From contig JAEWDP010000075.1 in assembly GCA_023390055.1 (NCBI GenBank), positions 1-64,000 of the forward strand: a stretch of 64,000 nucleotides of DNA, read 5' to 3'. How positions within the stretch are numbered: position 1 is the first letter of the stretch; every line of letters starts with the position of its first letter. A model generated the notes under the pieces. The model did no database searches. It was not told the DNA's origin and saw only the letters and a list, made by a program, of their open reading frames with translations. Source of the stretch: Pseudomonadota bacterium (GTDB taxonomy: Bacteria; Pseudomonadota; Alphaproteobacteria; Rhizobiales; Rhizobiaceae). A program made the translations under genes and the position numbers. Shown in pieces: positions 45,507 to 52,360 of this stretch.

Positions 45507-46103
45507 TTGACTTCACTCATTCTTGCCTCATCCAGCCCTTTTCGCCGTAAACTGCTTGAGAACGCCGGCTTGTCTTTCGAAGTTCATCCAGCCGAGCTGG
45601 ACGAGCGAGCCATTGAGGCTTCACTTGACGAAGAGCAGTCCAGCCCGCAACAAATTTCATTGATGCTTGCCCGAGCCAAGGCGCTCGATGTAAGTCGGCA
45701 TTTTTCTGCCACGTTGGTGCTTGGTTCTGACCAGACAATGTCACTGGGGTCCAGAGTTTTTCACAAGCCGAAGAATCTGAATGATGCGAAGCAACATATC
45801 AAATCTTTGTCCGGAAGGACGCACCGCCTCAACAGTGGGATTGCATTAGCGAGGGACGGCGCCATTATCTGGGATCATGTGGACCATGCAGAACTGACAG
45901 TTAGGTCGTTAAACGAGGAATTTATCGATCGGTATATTGATCAATGTGGGGATAAGCTTCTCGGCAGCGTTGGGGCCTATCAGCTGGAAGCTGAAGGTAT
46001 CCAGCTCTTCAGCAAAATAGTCGGTGACTACTTTACCATTTTAGGGCTCCCCATGCTGCCTCTTTTGAAAAAGCTGCGGGAGGTTGGAGCCATTGATGGG
46101 TGA
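45507..46103 (+). CDS. maf: Maf-family nucleoside triphosphate pyrophosphatase
   Basis: House-cleaning NTP pyrophosphatase, 198 residues, acting on modified or non-canonical nucleotides. ILASSSPFRRKLLENAG (5-21) is the family opening; the catalytic Asp75 is in GSDQTM and the Lys/Glu-rich RTHRLNSG follows. The start is TTG 45507 after GGGGGAA. The end overlaps aroE. The family includes dTTP/UTPase and m7GTPase subtypes; I do not assign one. Confidence 0.92.
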   Translation: MTSLILASSSPFRRKLLENAGLSFEVHPAELDERAIEASLDEEQSSPQQISLMLARAKALDVSRHFSATLVLGSDQTMSLGSRVFHKPKNLNDAKQHIKSLSGRTHRLNSGIALARDGAIIWDHVDHAELTVRSLNEEFIDRYIDQCGDKLLGSVGAYQLEAEGIQLFSKIVGDYFTILGLPMLPLLKKLREVGAIDG

Positions 46104-46953
46104 TTCACGTGAAACAGTAGTCAAGGCTTTTGTAACTGGATGGCCCGTGAAGCATTCACGCTCGCCGCTGATCCACAACTACTGGTTACGACAGTTCGGC
46201 CTTTCTGGAGAGTATCATCCCGAGGCAGTAAAAGTCGGTGATTTCACCGATTTCATTACTCGGATGAAATCCGGAGGATCTGCTTATGTTGGCGGCAATG
46301 TCACCATCCCCCACAAGGAGGCAGCCTGCATCCTTGCTGATAGAGGTGATGTCCTTGTCCAGGAACTGGGCGCGGCCAACACTCTTTGGCTGGAAGACGG
46401 TCGTATCTGCGCGACGAATACCGATGTTCACGGATTTGCGGCCAATCTTGATGAACAACACCAGGACTGGGACAAGATCTCCCGGGCAGTGGTACTGGGA
46501 GCGGGGGGAGCTAGCCGTGCGGTAATTTGTGCTTTGCGTGAACGGGGCATTGCTGAGATCAATGTCTTGAACCGAACTCTGTCGAGAGCTCACGAACTTG
46601 CTGACCGTTTTGGAAAGACTGTTTATGCTCATCCACTGGAAGCCCTATCCGAAACACTGCAAGGGGCGGAACTGTTTGTAAACACGACGTCTCTCGGCAT
46701 GGACGGCGAAGAGGCACCGGAAATTGATTTCTCCGCAATGAGCTCGGACGCCGTCGTGACCGATATCGTGTATGTACCATTGAGGACCCCCATACTAAAG
46801 CGGGCCGAAGAACAGGGACTGGTAACGGTCGATGGCCTGGGCATGCTCTTGCATCAAGCAGTTCCCGGTTTTGAGAAGTGGTTTGGAGTGCGCCCAGTGG
46901 TGGAAAAGAGCCTGCGTACATTGGTCATAGACGACATGGAACAGCAACGATGA
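46096..46953 (+). CDS. aroE: Shikimate dehydrogenase
   Basis: NADPH-dependent reduction of 3-dehydroshikimate in aromatic amino acid synthesis; 285 residues. HSRSPLIHNYWL (20-31) and GGNVTIPHKEAA with catalytic Lys74 form the shikimate site; VLGAGGASRAVICAL (about 133-147) binds NADP; NTTSLGM follows. ATG 46096 follows GGAG by six bases and is preferred to the TTG at 46084. Codons 3-7 (DSRET) coincide with a parS site. It overlaps maf upstream and coaE downstream (ATGA). Confidence 0.96.
   Translation: MGDSRETVVKAFVTGWPVKHSRSPLIHNYWLRQFGLSGEYHPEAVKVGDFTDFITRMKSGGSAYVGGNVTIPHKEAACILADRGDVLVQELGAANTLWLEDGRICATNTDVHGFAANLDEQHQDWDKISRAVVLGAGGASRAVICALRERGIAEINVLNRTLSRAHELADRFGKTVYAHPLEALSETLQGAELFVNTTSLGMDGEEAPEIDFSAMSSDAVVTDIVYVPLRTPILKRAEEQGLVTVDGLGMLLHQAVPGFEKWFGVRPVVEKSLRTLVIDDMEQQR
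46101..46116. promoter_or_regulatory. parS site at the start of aroE
   Basis: TGATTCACGTGAAACA, 15 of 16 matches to parS; it is the exact reverse complement of the site before mnmG. Lies 1.5 kb to the right of oriC. Confidence 0.85.
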
Positions 46954-47558
46954 TCGTTGTTGGCCTTACTGGCTCCATTGGCATGGGCAAGTCCACGACG
47001 GCACAAATGTTCGCTGATGCCGGCATCCCGGTAAGCAATTCTGATGCCGTGGTTCACGATCTATATCGTTCGGAAGCAGTTGAACCGATCCGCAAGGTAT
47101 TTCCGGGATCAATTAAAAATGGTGTAGTGGACCGATCAGAATTAGCGCGTATTCTTACGGAGAATCCGGCTAAGTTCCAGGATCTGGAGGCTATAGTTCA
47201 TCCGCTTGTCCGAAGAAGAGAAGACAGATTTCGCAAGATTCATGAAGCCAATGGAGTGGATATCGTCGTCCTGGATATCCCGTTACTTTTTGAAACGCAT
47301 GCGGACGAACGGGTCGATGTTGTAGTCGTGGTGACATGTAATCCTGACGTTCAATGGGAACGGGTACTTGCTCGCCCTGGCATGACCCCGAAAAAACTTG
47401 AAGCAATCCTTGCGCGGCAGCTTCCCGACGCACAGAAACGCGAAAGAGCTGATTTTGTAATAGACACAGGCCACGGGATGGACGTCGCTCGCCAGCGTGT
47501 TCACGATGTAATTTTAATGCTGCGAGCGGGAAGACCAAGTGGAGCGAATGATGCGTGA
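46950..47558 (+). CDS. coaE: Dephospho-CoA kinase
   Basis: Last step of coenzyme A synthesis; 202 residues. P-loop GLTGSIGMGKSTT (5-17), the DADxxxH-type motif seen here as NSDAVVHDLY (about 30-39), and the lid region HPLVRRREDRF. The ATG overlaps the aroE stop by four bases and the stop overlaps the dnaQ start, so aroE-coaE-dnaQ is tightly coupled. Confidence 0.96.
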   Translation: MIVVGLTGSIGMGKSTTAQMFADAGIPVSNSDAVVHDLYRSEAVEPIRKVFPGSIKNGVVDRSELARILTENPAKFQDLEAIVHPLVRRREDRFRKIHEANGVDIVVLDIPLLFETHADERVDVVVVVTCNPDVQWERVLARPGMTPKKLEAILARQLPDAQKRERADFVIDTGHGMDVARQRVHDVILMLRAGRPSGANDA

Positions 47559-48261
47559 GATCATATTCGATACGGAAACGACGGGTCTGGAAACAAAGCT
47601 AGATCGCATCATAGAAATCGGCGGCGTCGAACTTATAAATAATTTTCCGACGGGCCGGGTGCTGCATCTCTATATCAACCCCGGCGATCGAAAAATACAT
47701 CCAGATGCGCTGGCGGTGCATGGTATTACGGAGGACTTCCTGAAGGACAAACTGAGCTTTGCGGAAGTTGCAACTGAGATTGTCGATTTCTTTAGTGGTG
47801 CCAAGTGGATCGCGCACAATGCGAACTTTGACATAGGCTTTATCAATGCAGAGTTTGAACGATTGGGCCTGCCGCTGGTTTCGATGGAATACGTTGTCGA
47901 TACTTTGGCTCTGGCACGTCGGAAGCATCCAATGGGACCAAACTCCTTGGACGCGCTTTGCCGACGCTATGGAATAGACAATACACATCGCACCAAGCAT
48001 GGCGCTCTTCTCGACGCGGAACTTTTGGCGGAAGTCTATATCGAGATAACAGGCGGTCGCCAGGCTGCCCTCGGCCTTGTGGATACTGACGCTTCACATG
48101 CTATTGTAGAAATCGAAGAACATGTTGTGAGTACCGCGCGGCGTCCGCAAGCGCTTCCACCACGGATTACCGAGGTAGAGATAGAGGCTCATCGCAAGAT
48201 GATCGCGTCTTTGGGAGATAGAGCAGTCTGGGCCCACTACAACGCGAAAAGCCCGGACTAA
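47551..48261 (+). CDS. dnaQ: DNA polymerase III epsilon subunit (proofreading exonuclease)
   Basis: A 236-residue 3'-5' exonuclease of the DEDDh type. ExoI FDTETTGLE (5-13), ExoII HNANFDIGF (about 90-98) and ExoIII HGALLDAELLAEVY with its His and Asp (about 151-164) are all intact. The C-terminal tail binds the polymerase alpha subunit. ATG 47551 follows GGAG by six bases; an ATG three bases earlier and a GTG at 47539 are alternatives. Its stop lies in the loop of a terminator. Confidence 0.96.
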   Translation: MREIIFDTETTGLETKLDRIIEIGGVELINNFPTGRVLHLYINPGDRKIHPDALAVHGITEDFLKDKLSFAEVATEIVDFFSGAKWIAHNANFDIGFINAEFERLGLPLVSMEYVVDTLALARRKHPMGPNSLDALCRRYGIDNTHRTKHGALLDAELLAEVYIEITGGRQAALGLVDTDASHAIVEIEEHVVSTARRPQALPPRITEVEIEAHRKMIASLGDRAVWAHYNAKSPD

Positions 48262-48273
48262 GCCGGGCTTCTT
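48249..48273 (+). terminator. Intrinsic terminator of dnaQ
   Basis: AAGCCCGG (48249-48256) and CCGGGCTT (48263-48270) form an 8-bp GC-rich stem whose 6-base loop includes the dnaQ TAA. A short T-rich tail follows. Separates dnaQ from converging secB. Confidence 0.75.
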
Positions 48274-48296
48274 GGTTCTCGTGAACACGAATAGTC

Positions 48297-48776
48297 TTAG
48301 CTGTTGAGTGTCTGAACCTTGGCCTTGGCCTGCTCTTGAGCCATTCTCTGTGTGAACATCTGGGCAAAGTCAATCGGATCAATCATTAATGGCGGAAAGC
48401 CGCCGTTACGGGTCACGTCAGCTATGATCTGCCTTGCGAACGGGAAAAGTAGCCGGGGGCACTCTATGAAGAGAACAGGAAGCATGTGTTCTTGAGGGAA
48501 ACCCGTGACGCGGAAGATGCCGCCATAGACGAGTTCCGCTGCGAAAACGACCTTTTCTCCGTCTTTTGCTTCGACGTTAAGCGTTAAAACTACGTCGTAA
48601 TCCGTCTCGGAAAGCGGATTTGTATTCACATTCACGTTGATATTGATTGCCGGAGCTTTGTCTCGAGACTGCAAAGAACGAGGAGCGCCCGGATTTTCGA
48701 AGGAAAGATCTTTTGTATATTGGGCGAGAATGTTGAGCGATGGGCTCTGCTTGCCCTGTTCGTTTTCGTTGGCCAT
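48297..48776 (-). CDS. secB: Protein-export chaperone SecB
   Basis: Tetrameric cytosolic chaperone (159 residues) that keeps preproteins unfolded for SecA. SLNILAQYTKDLSFENPGAP (13-32), the beta-strand core (NINVNVNT ... VVLTLNVEA) and the closing ECPRLLFPFARQIIADVTRNGGFPP region match the family throughout. GAGGAT lies upstream of ATG 48776. Single gene on the minus strand. Confidence 0.97.
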   Translation of the reverse strand: MANENEQGKQSPSLNILAQYTKDLSFENPGAPRSLQSRDKAPAININVNVNTNPLSETDYDVVLTLNVEAKDGEKVVFAAELVYGGIFRVTGFPQEHMLPVLFIECPRLLFPFARQIIADVTRNGGFPPLMIDPIDFAQMFTQRMAQEQAKAKVQTLNS

Positions 48777-48863
48777 GCTTGATCCTCAAGGCTTTGATTG
48801 GGTTAGGCCGTCTAACATTTCACCGAAAGCCTTACAACCCTAGGCGCTTTCTACAGGCGCAAG

Positions 48864-49376
48864 CTAATCATCTCTAATTTGGTGGCCAGACCAGGGCGAT
48901 GATAGATTGGGCTCGCGGCGGAAGTCTTCGTCATCGAGGTCAACCACCGGTCCATCAGATCCGGCTCCATGGCGTTCAAAACCGTTGCTTCGGCTATAAG
49001 ATGACTGCGTGTTGATGATGACCATCCGTCGCCCTATCGCCTGCCAAAGGAGGCCTCTGACAAAGGGGATAAAAAGTGCAATCCCAATTACATCGCTCAC
49101 GAAGCCTGGGATCAGAAGAAGCAGTGCGGCAACAACGATCATCGCGCCCTGGATAATGGTATTTCCGGGAACACGTCCTTCTCGGCCTTCCTGTGAGAGG
49201 CGTTTGAGCATTTGCAGTCCCTGGAGCCGCAATAGAAGCAAGCCCAACAGGCCACTCAATAGAACGAGCCCCAACGTGGCCCATACGCCAACCAACTGGC
49301 CGACAATCACAAAGCCGGCAATTTCTGCCAAGGGTAGAATTAAGAAGAGAAGTGCTATCCAGGATACTCTCATCAT
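48864..49376 (-). CDS. fxsA: FxsA-family inner membrane protein
   Basis: About 170 residues with three hydrophobic segments (about 6-45 as a hairpin and 76-105), then a hydrophilic, acidic C-terminus. The family (FxsA/YtzA) is known from suppression of phage T7 exclusion in E. coli; its normal role is unknown. LLFLILPLAEIAGFVIVG at the N-terminus is typical. Two adjacent ATGs at 49376 and 49373 are possible starts; the frame is open farther upstream but those residues are hydrophilic. Divergent from the Tim44-like gene. Confidence 0.9.
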   Translation of the reverse strand: MMRVSWIALLFLILPLAEIAGFVIVGQLVGVWATLGLVLLSGLLGLLLLRLQGLQMLKRLSQEGREGRVPGNTIIQGAMIVVAALLLLIPGFVSDVIGIALFIPFVRGLLWQAIGRRMVIINTQSSYSRSNGFERHGAGSDGPVVDLDDEDFRREPNLSSPWSGHQIRDD

Positions 49377-49388
49377 GTTTCCGATGTG

Positions 49389-49442
49389 TGGCGGAACGCA
49401 TTTGCGTTCGCCATTTGAATGATCATGCATTGCAGACTATAT
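49389..49442 (+). promoter_or_regulatory. Promoter with dyad before the Tim44-like gene
   Basis: TTGAAT (49415-49420), a 16-base spacer and CTATAT (49437-49442) form a good rhizobial sigma-70 promoter. Just upstream, TGGCG-G-AACGCA and TGCGTTCGCCA (49389-49413) form a near-perfect dyad, a possible operator between the divergent genes. Confidence 0.5.
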
Positions 49443-49483
49443 GAGAACTAGTTCCGAAGATTTAAACGGCATTGCGGGTTGAA

Positions 49484-50179
49484 ATGGGTTCAAACGACTT
49501 CATAACTTTGTTTTTTCTTGTCGCGGCGGTCCTGATATTCCTGCAGTTGCGCAGTGTGCTCGGACGTCGAACGGGTAACGAGAAGCCGCCCTTCGACCCC
49601 TACAGCGCACGTGAGGGCTCTAAAACCCCATCGGGAGATGATGGTAAGGTTGTGACACTTCCACGACGAGAAGTGTCTGAAGAAGACCGATTTGCAGAGA
49701 TCGATGCCGTTGCTAAGCCGGGAACCGATTTAAATGATGGTTTGCGTGAACTTCTGAAAGCCGATCCCTCATTCAATCCCCGCGAGTTCTTAAATGGCGC
49801 ACGCATGGCCTACGAAATGATTGTCATGGCCTTTGCGGATGGAGATCGAAAAACTCTGAAAGGTCTTCTGTCAGGAGAGGTTTATAGTGGATTCGACGCC
49901 GCGCTTTCTGACAGGGAAGCCAAAGGGGAGGTCGTCAAGTCAACGTTCGTAGGCATCGAAAAATCTGATATTACGCATGCAAGCTTCAAAGATGGCGAGG
50001 AGCAGGTGACCGTTCGTATTGTCAGCCAGCTTATTTCGGCAACTTATGACAAGGAAGGCGTGGTCATTGACGGGGATCAGGAATCGGTCGCAGAAGTTAC
50101 TGATATCTGGACCTTCGCACGGGAAGCCAGATCTCGCGACCCGAACTGGAAGCTCGTAGCCACTGAATCCGAGCAATGA
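49484..50179 (+). CDS. Tim44/TimA-family protein
   Basis: A 231-residue protein with a single N-terminal membrane anchor (about 7-24), a charged linker (RRTGNEKPPFDPYS) and a Tim44-like domain (about 85-228; FLNGARMAYEMIVMAFADGDRKTLKGLLS). In mitochondria Tim44 tethers Hsp70 to the import channel; the bacterial homologue TimA is membrane-bound with unproven function. ATG 49484 gives the usual MGSNDFITLFFL start. Its stop overlaps mltA. Confidence 0.88.
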   Translation: MGSNDFITLFFLVAAVLIFLQLRSVLGRRTGNEKPPFDPYSAREGSKTPSGDDGKVVTLPRREVSEEDRFAEIDAVAKPGTDLNDGLRELLKADPSFNPREFLNGARMAYEMIVMAFADGDRKTLKGLLSGEVYSGFDAALSDREAKGEVVKSTFVGIEKSDITHASFKDGEEQVTVRIVSQLISATYDKEGVVIDGDQESVAEVTDIWTFAREARSRDPNWKLVATESEQ

Positions 50180-51297
50180 GTACTGGCTCGCCGGGTTTTA
50201 TTCTGCGGCGGGTCGATTTTTGCGATCTCCCGGGCTGGACGGAGGATGATCCCAGAACCCTCTTTGAAGGAATGAGGAACTGTCAGGCTTATGATCAGAC
50301 GGTAAAATCTTATCGGACCGGATCTCTCGGGCTGGCGTATGAGGATATGCGGCCCGTATGTGACGCCTTGCCACCGGAAGGGATAGATGATCCCGTTGCT
50401 GCACGGAGTTTTTTTGAACGCCAGTTCCGACCATTTCGGATTTGTCGGAAAGATGGAAAATCCGGGTTTGTGACCGCATTTTATGAACCTGAGGTAGAAG
50501 TTTCCAGCGTACCTTCAGCCATCTGGGCATACCCGTTTTACCATCGGCCTCCTGATCTGGTCAGTCTTGATGTTAGTAATCGCCCAACCGGCATGGACCC
50601 CACGTGTGTATTCGGCCGGTTGCAGCATGGGGACATCACTGAATATCCAGATCGTCGGATCATTGATTGTGGGTATCTTCAGGGTAAAGGTCTGGAAATT
50701 GCTTGGGCCAAGTCGAAGGTGGAGGTCTTTTTTGCTCACGTTCAGGGTGCTGCACGGTTAAGGTTCACAGACGGTAGCGTCAGGCGCATAACGTATGCAG
50801 CCAAGTCAGGGCACCTTTTTTCGGCAATCGGCCGACTATTGATCGATCTCGGAGAAATTGAGGAAGAATCCGTTTCGATGCAGAGCATTCGTGGATGGCT
50901 TGAACGCAATCCGGATAGGGTCGATGAAATCCTGTGGCACAATCGCTCGTATATCTTCTTCCGGGAAGCGGAGGTAAGGGATAGTCGTTTGGGACCGATT
51001 GCGGCGGCAAAGGTGCCCCTTCTGCCAGGACGCTCGCTGGCGATAGATCGGCAGATCCATACTTTTGGTTTTCCATTCTTCATACATTCGCCAACACTTC
51101 GACACCTCGACCAAGGACGCACATTTGCCCGGACAATGCTGGCACTCGACACCGGTAGTGCCATAATAGGCCCCGCACGTGGCGACATTTTTACGGGCTC
51201 CGGAGATACTGCCGGCGTGCTGGCTGGTGCAGTGCGAAACGATGCAGATTTTTACGTCTTTGTCCCGGCGGCTGCTGCGACAAGGTTTGAACGATGA
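50176..51297 (+). CDS. mltA: Membrane-bound lytic transglycosylase A family
   Basis: Peptidoglycan transglycosylase of 373 residues. FVTAFYEPEVEVS (about 95-107) marks the first half of the MltA barrel, and the C-terminal 3D domain ends with AIIGPARGDIFTGSGDTAGVLAGAV (about 333-357), containing the catalytic Asp of the family. No hydrophobic signal sequence precedes the domain: the protein opens MSTGSPGFILRRVDF directly on the Tim44-like stop (ATGA overlap), and no upstream in-frame start exists. Either export is non-classical or the start region differs. Confidence 0.92.
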   Translation: MSTGSPGFILRRVDFCDLPGWTEDDPRTLFEGMRNCQAYDQTVKSYRTGSLGLAYEDMRPVCDALPPEGIDDPVAARSFFERQFRPFRICRKDGKSGFVTAFYEPEVEVSSVPSAIWAYPFYHRPPDLVSLDVSNRPTGMDPTCVFGRLQHGDITEYPDRRIIDCGYLQGKGLEIAWAKSKVEVFFAHVQGAARLRFTDGSVRRITYAAKSGHLFSAIGRLLIDLGEIEEESVSMQSIRGWLERNPDRVDEILWHNRSYIFFREAEVRDSRLGPIAAAKVPLLPGRSLAIDRQIHTFGFPFFIHSPTLRHLDQGRTFARTMLALDTGSAIIGPARGDIFTGSGDTAGVLAGAVRNDADFYVFVPAAAATRFER

Positions 51298-51857
51298 CGG
51301 GTGGCCGAAAACTCAGGGCAGAAGAACGGATCCTTTGGGGGAAGGTAGCATCTTCCACACGTGCGCTCCCGGGGCGAGCGGAAGACGCTCGCGCCTACGA
51401 ACAGGATATCGCAGCCATGCTGGAAGCGGAGGAGGCTGGGTACAGAGGTTCCAAACAACGACAAGATCTAATTTACCGCGAACAGGTGCCAGCAAAAACG
51501 AAACATTCCTCGGGTTCTCACCAACCGCTTGAGAAACCGGTTCAGCGCAAAATTGCCAAGGGTCGTGTGCCGATAGAGGCACGGATTGACCTTCATGGCC
51601 TATTCCAGGACGAGGCGCACGATCTTCTGTTGGACTTCCTCGTGCGTGCTCATGGTCGAGGCATGCGACATGTCCTGGTTATTACCGGAAAGGGTAGTTC
51701 TATGGGGAGTGAGGGTGTGTTGAGACGGGCCGTACCATTGTGGTTTTCGACATCCGAGTTCAGGTTTTTGATATCTTCCTACCATTGGGCCGCACGTCAT
51801 CACGGAGGGGAGGGTGCGCTCTATGTTCGTCTTAGCCGAACACGGGCGCAGCCATGA
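51294..51857 (+). CDS. Smr-domain protein
   Basis: A 187-residue protein with a charged, low-complexity N-terminal half and a C-terminal Smr (MutS2-type) domain (about 98-185): IDLHGLFQDEAHDLLLDFL, then GMRHVLVITGKGSSM and the closing HHGGEGALYVRL. Smr domains nick or bind nucleic acid; the physiological role of stand-alone versions is uncertain. The ATG overlaps the mltA stop and the stop overlaps the XRE gene, so the four genes form one coupled unit. Confidence 0.9.
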   Translation: MTGGRKLRAEERILWGKVASSTRALPGRAEDARAYEQDIAAMLEAEEAGYRGSKQRQDLIYREQVPAKTKHSSGSHQPLEKPVQRKIAKGRVPIEARIDLHGLFQDEAHDLLLDFLVRAHGRGMRHVLVITGKGSSMGSEGVLRRAVPLWFSTSEFRFLISSYHWAARHHGGEGALYVRLSRTRAQP

Positions 51858-52201
51858 CCCCTTTTGCGCATGCCATCCGTGAACTGCGACGGCGTCGCGG
51901 TGTAACGCAGAAGGAACTTGCGCGTGCGATCGGTGTATCTCCAGCCTATCTTTCAGCACTCGAACACGGCCGTAAGGGTAAGCCAAGTTTTGATCTCCAG
52001 CAAAGGATTGCTGGCTATTTCAGCATAATCTGGGATGAAGCTGATGAACTGTATATGACGGCCGAGGCTTCACATCCGCGCATCGTCGTTGACACCACTG
52101 GCCTACCGCCGCAATACACGGCGTTCGCAAACCAGCTCGCGCGCGAGATTCGCACTTTGTCACCGGATGTGGTAGAGGCGATGCAGAAACTTCTGGACTA
52201 G
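51854..52201 (+). CDS. XRE-family helix-turn-helix regulator
   Basis: A 115-residue DNA-binding protein. The N-terminal Cro/C1-type HTH spans about 6-62 (RGVTQKELARAIGVSPAYLS, then ALEHGRKGKPSFDLQQRI). The rest is a short tail with a C-terminal helix and no sensor domain. Translation is coupled to the smr gene. Target unknown; it ends 159 bases before gyrB. Confidence 0.9.
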   Translation: MTPFAHAIRELRRRRGVTQKELARAIGVSPAYLSALEHGRKGKPSFDLQQRIAGYFSIIWDEADELYMTAEASHPRIVVDTTGLPPQYTAFANQLAREIRTLSPDVVEAMQKLLD

Positions 52202-52265
52202 CTCCGTTCGAAGCGACGTTTGTTGCGGAATCCCGTGATTTTAGGCCTTTTCGACGAGGCTTGAG

Positions 52266-52294
52266 CTTTAGAATCCATCCCGAACTCCCTATAT
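52266..52294 (+). promoter_or_regulatory. Candidate gyrB promoter
   Basis: CTATAT (52289-52294) is a good -10, with CTTTAG (52266-52271) 17 bases upstream as a weak -35. Transcription would begin near 52301, which supports ATG 52361 as the gyrB start. Confidence 0.45.
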
Positions 52295-52360
52295 TCGAGA
52301 ATGGATAAGCGGGTGATTCGCTACCGGATTCCTGCCGACGGACAATTGGAAAGATCATTG

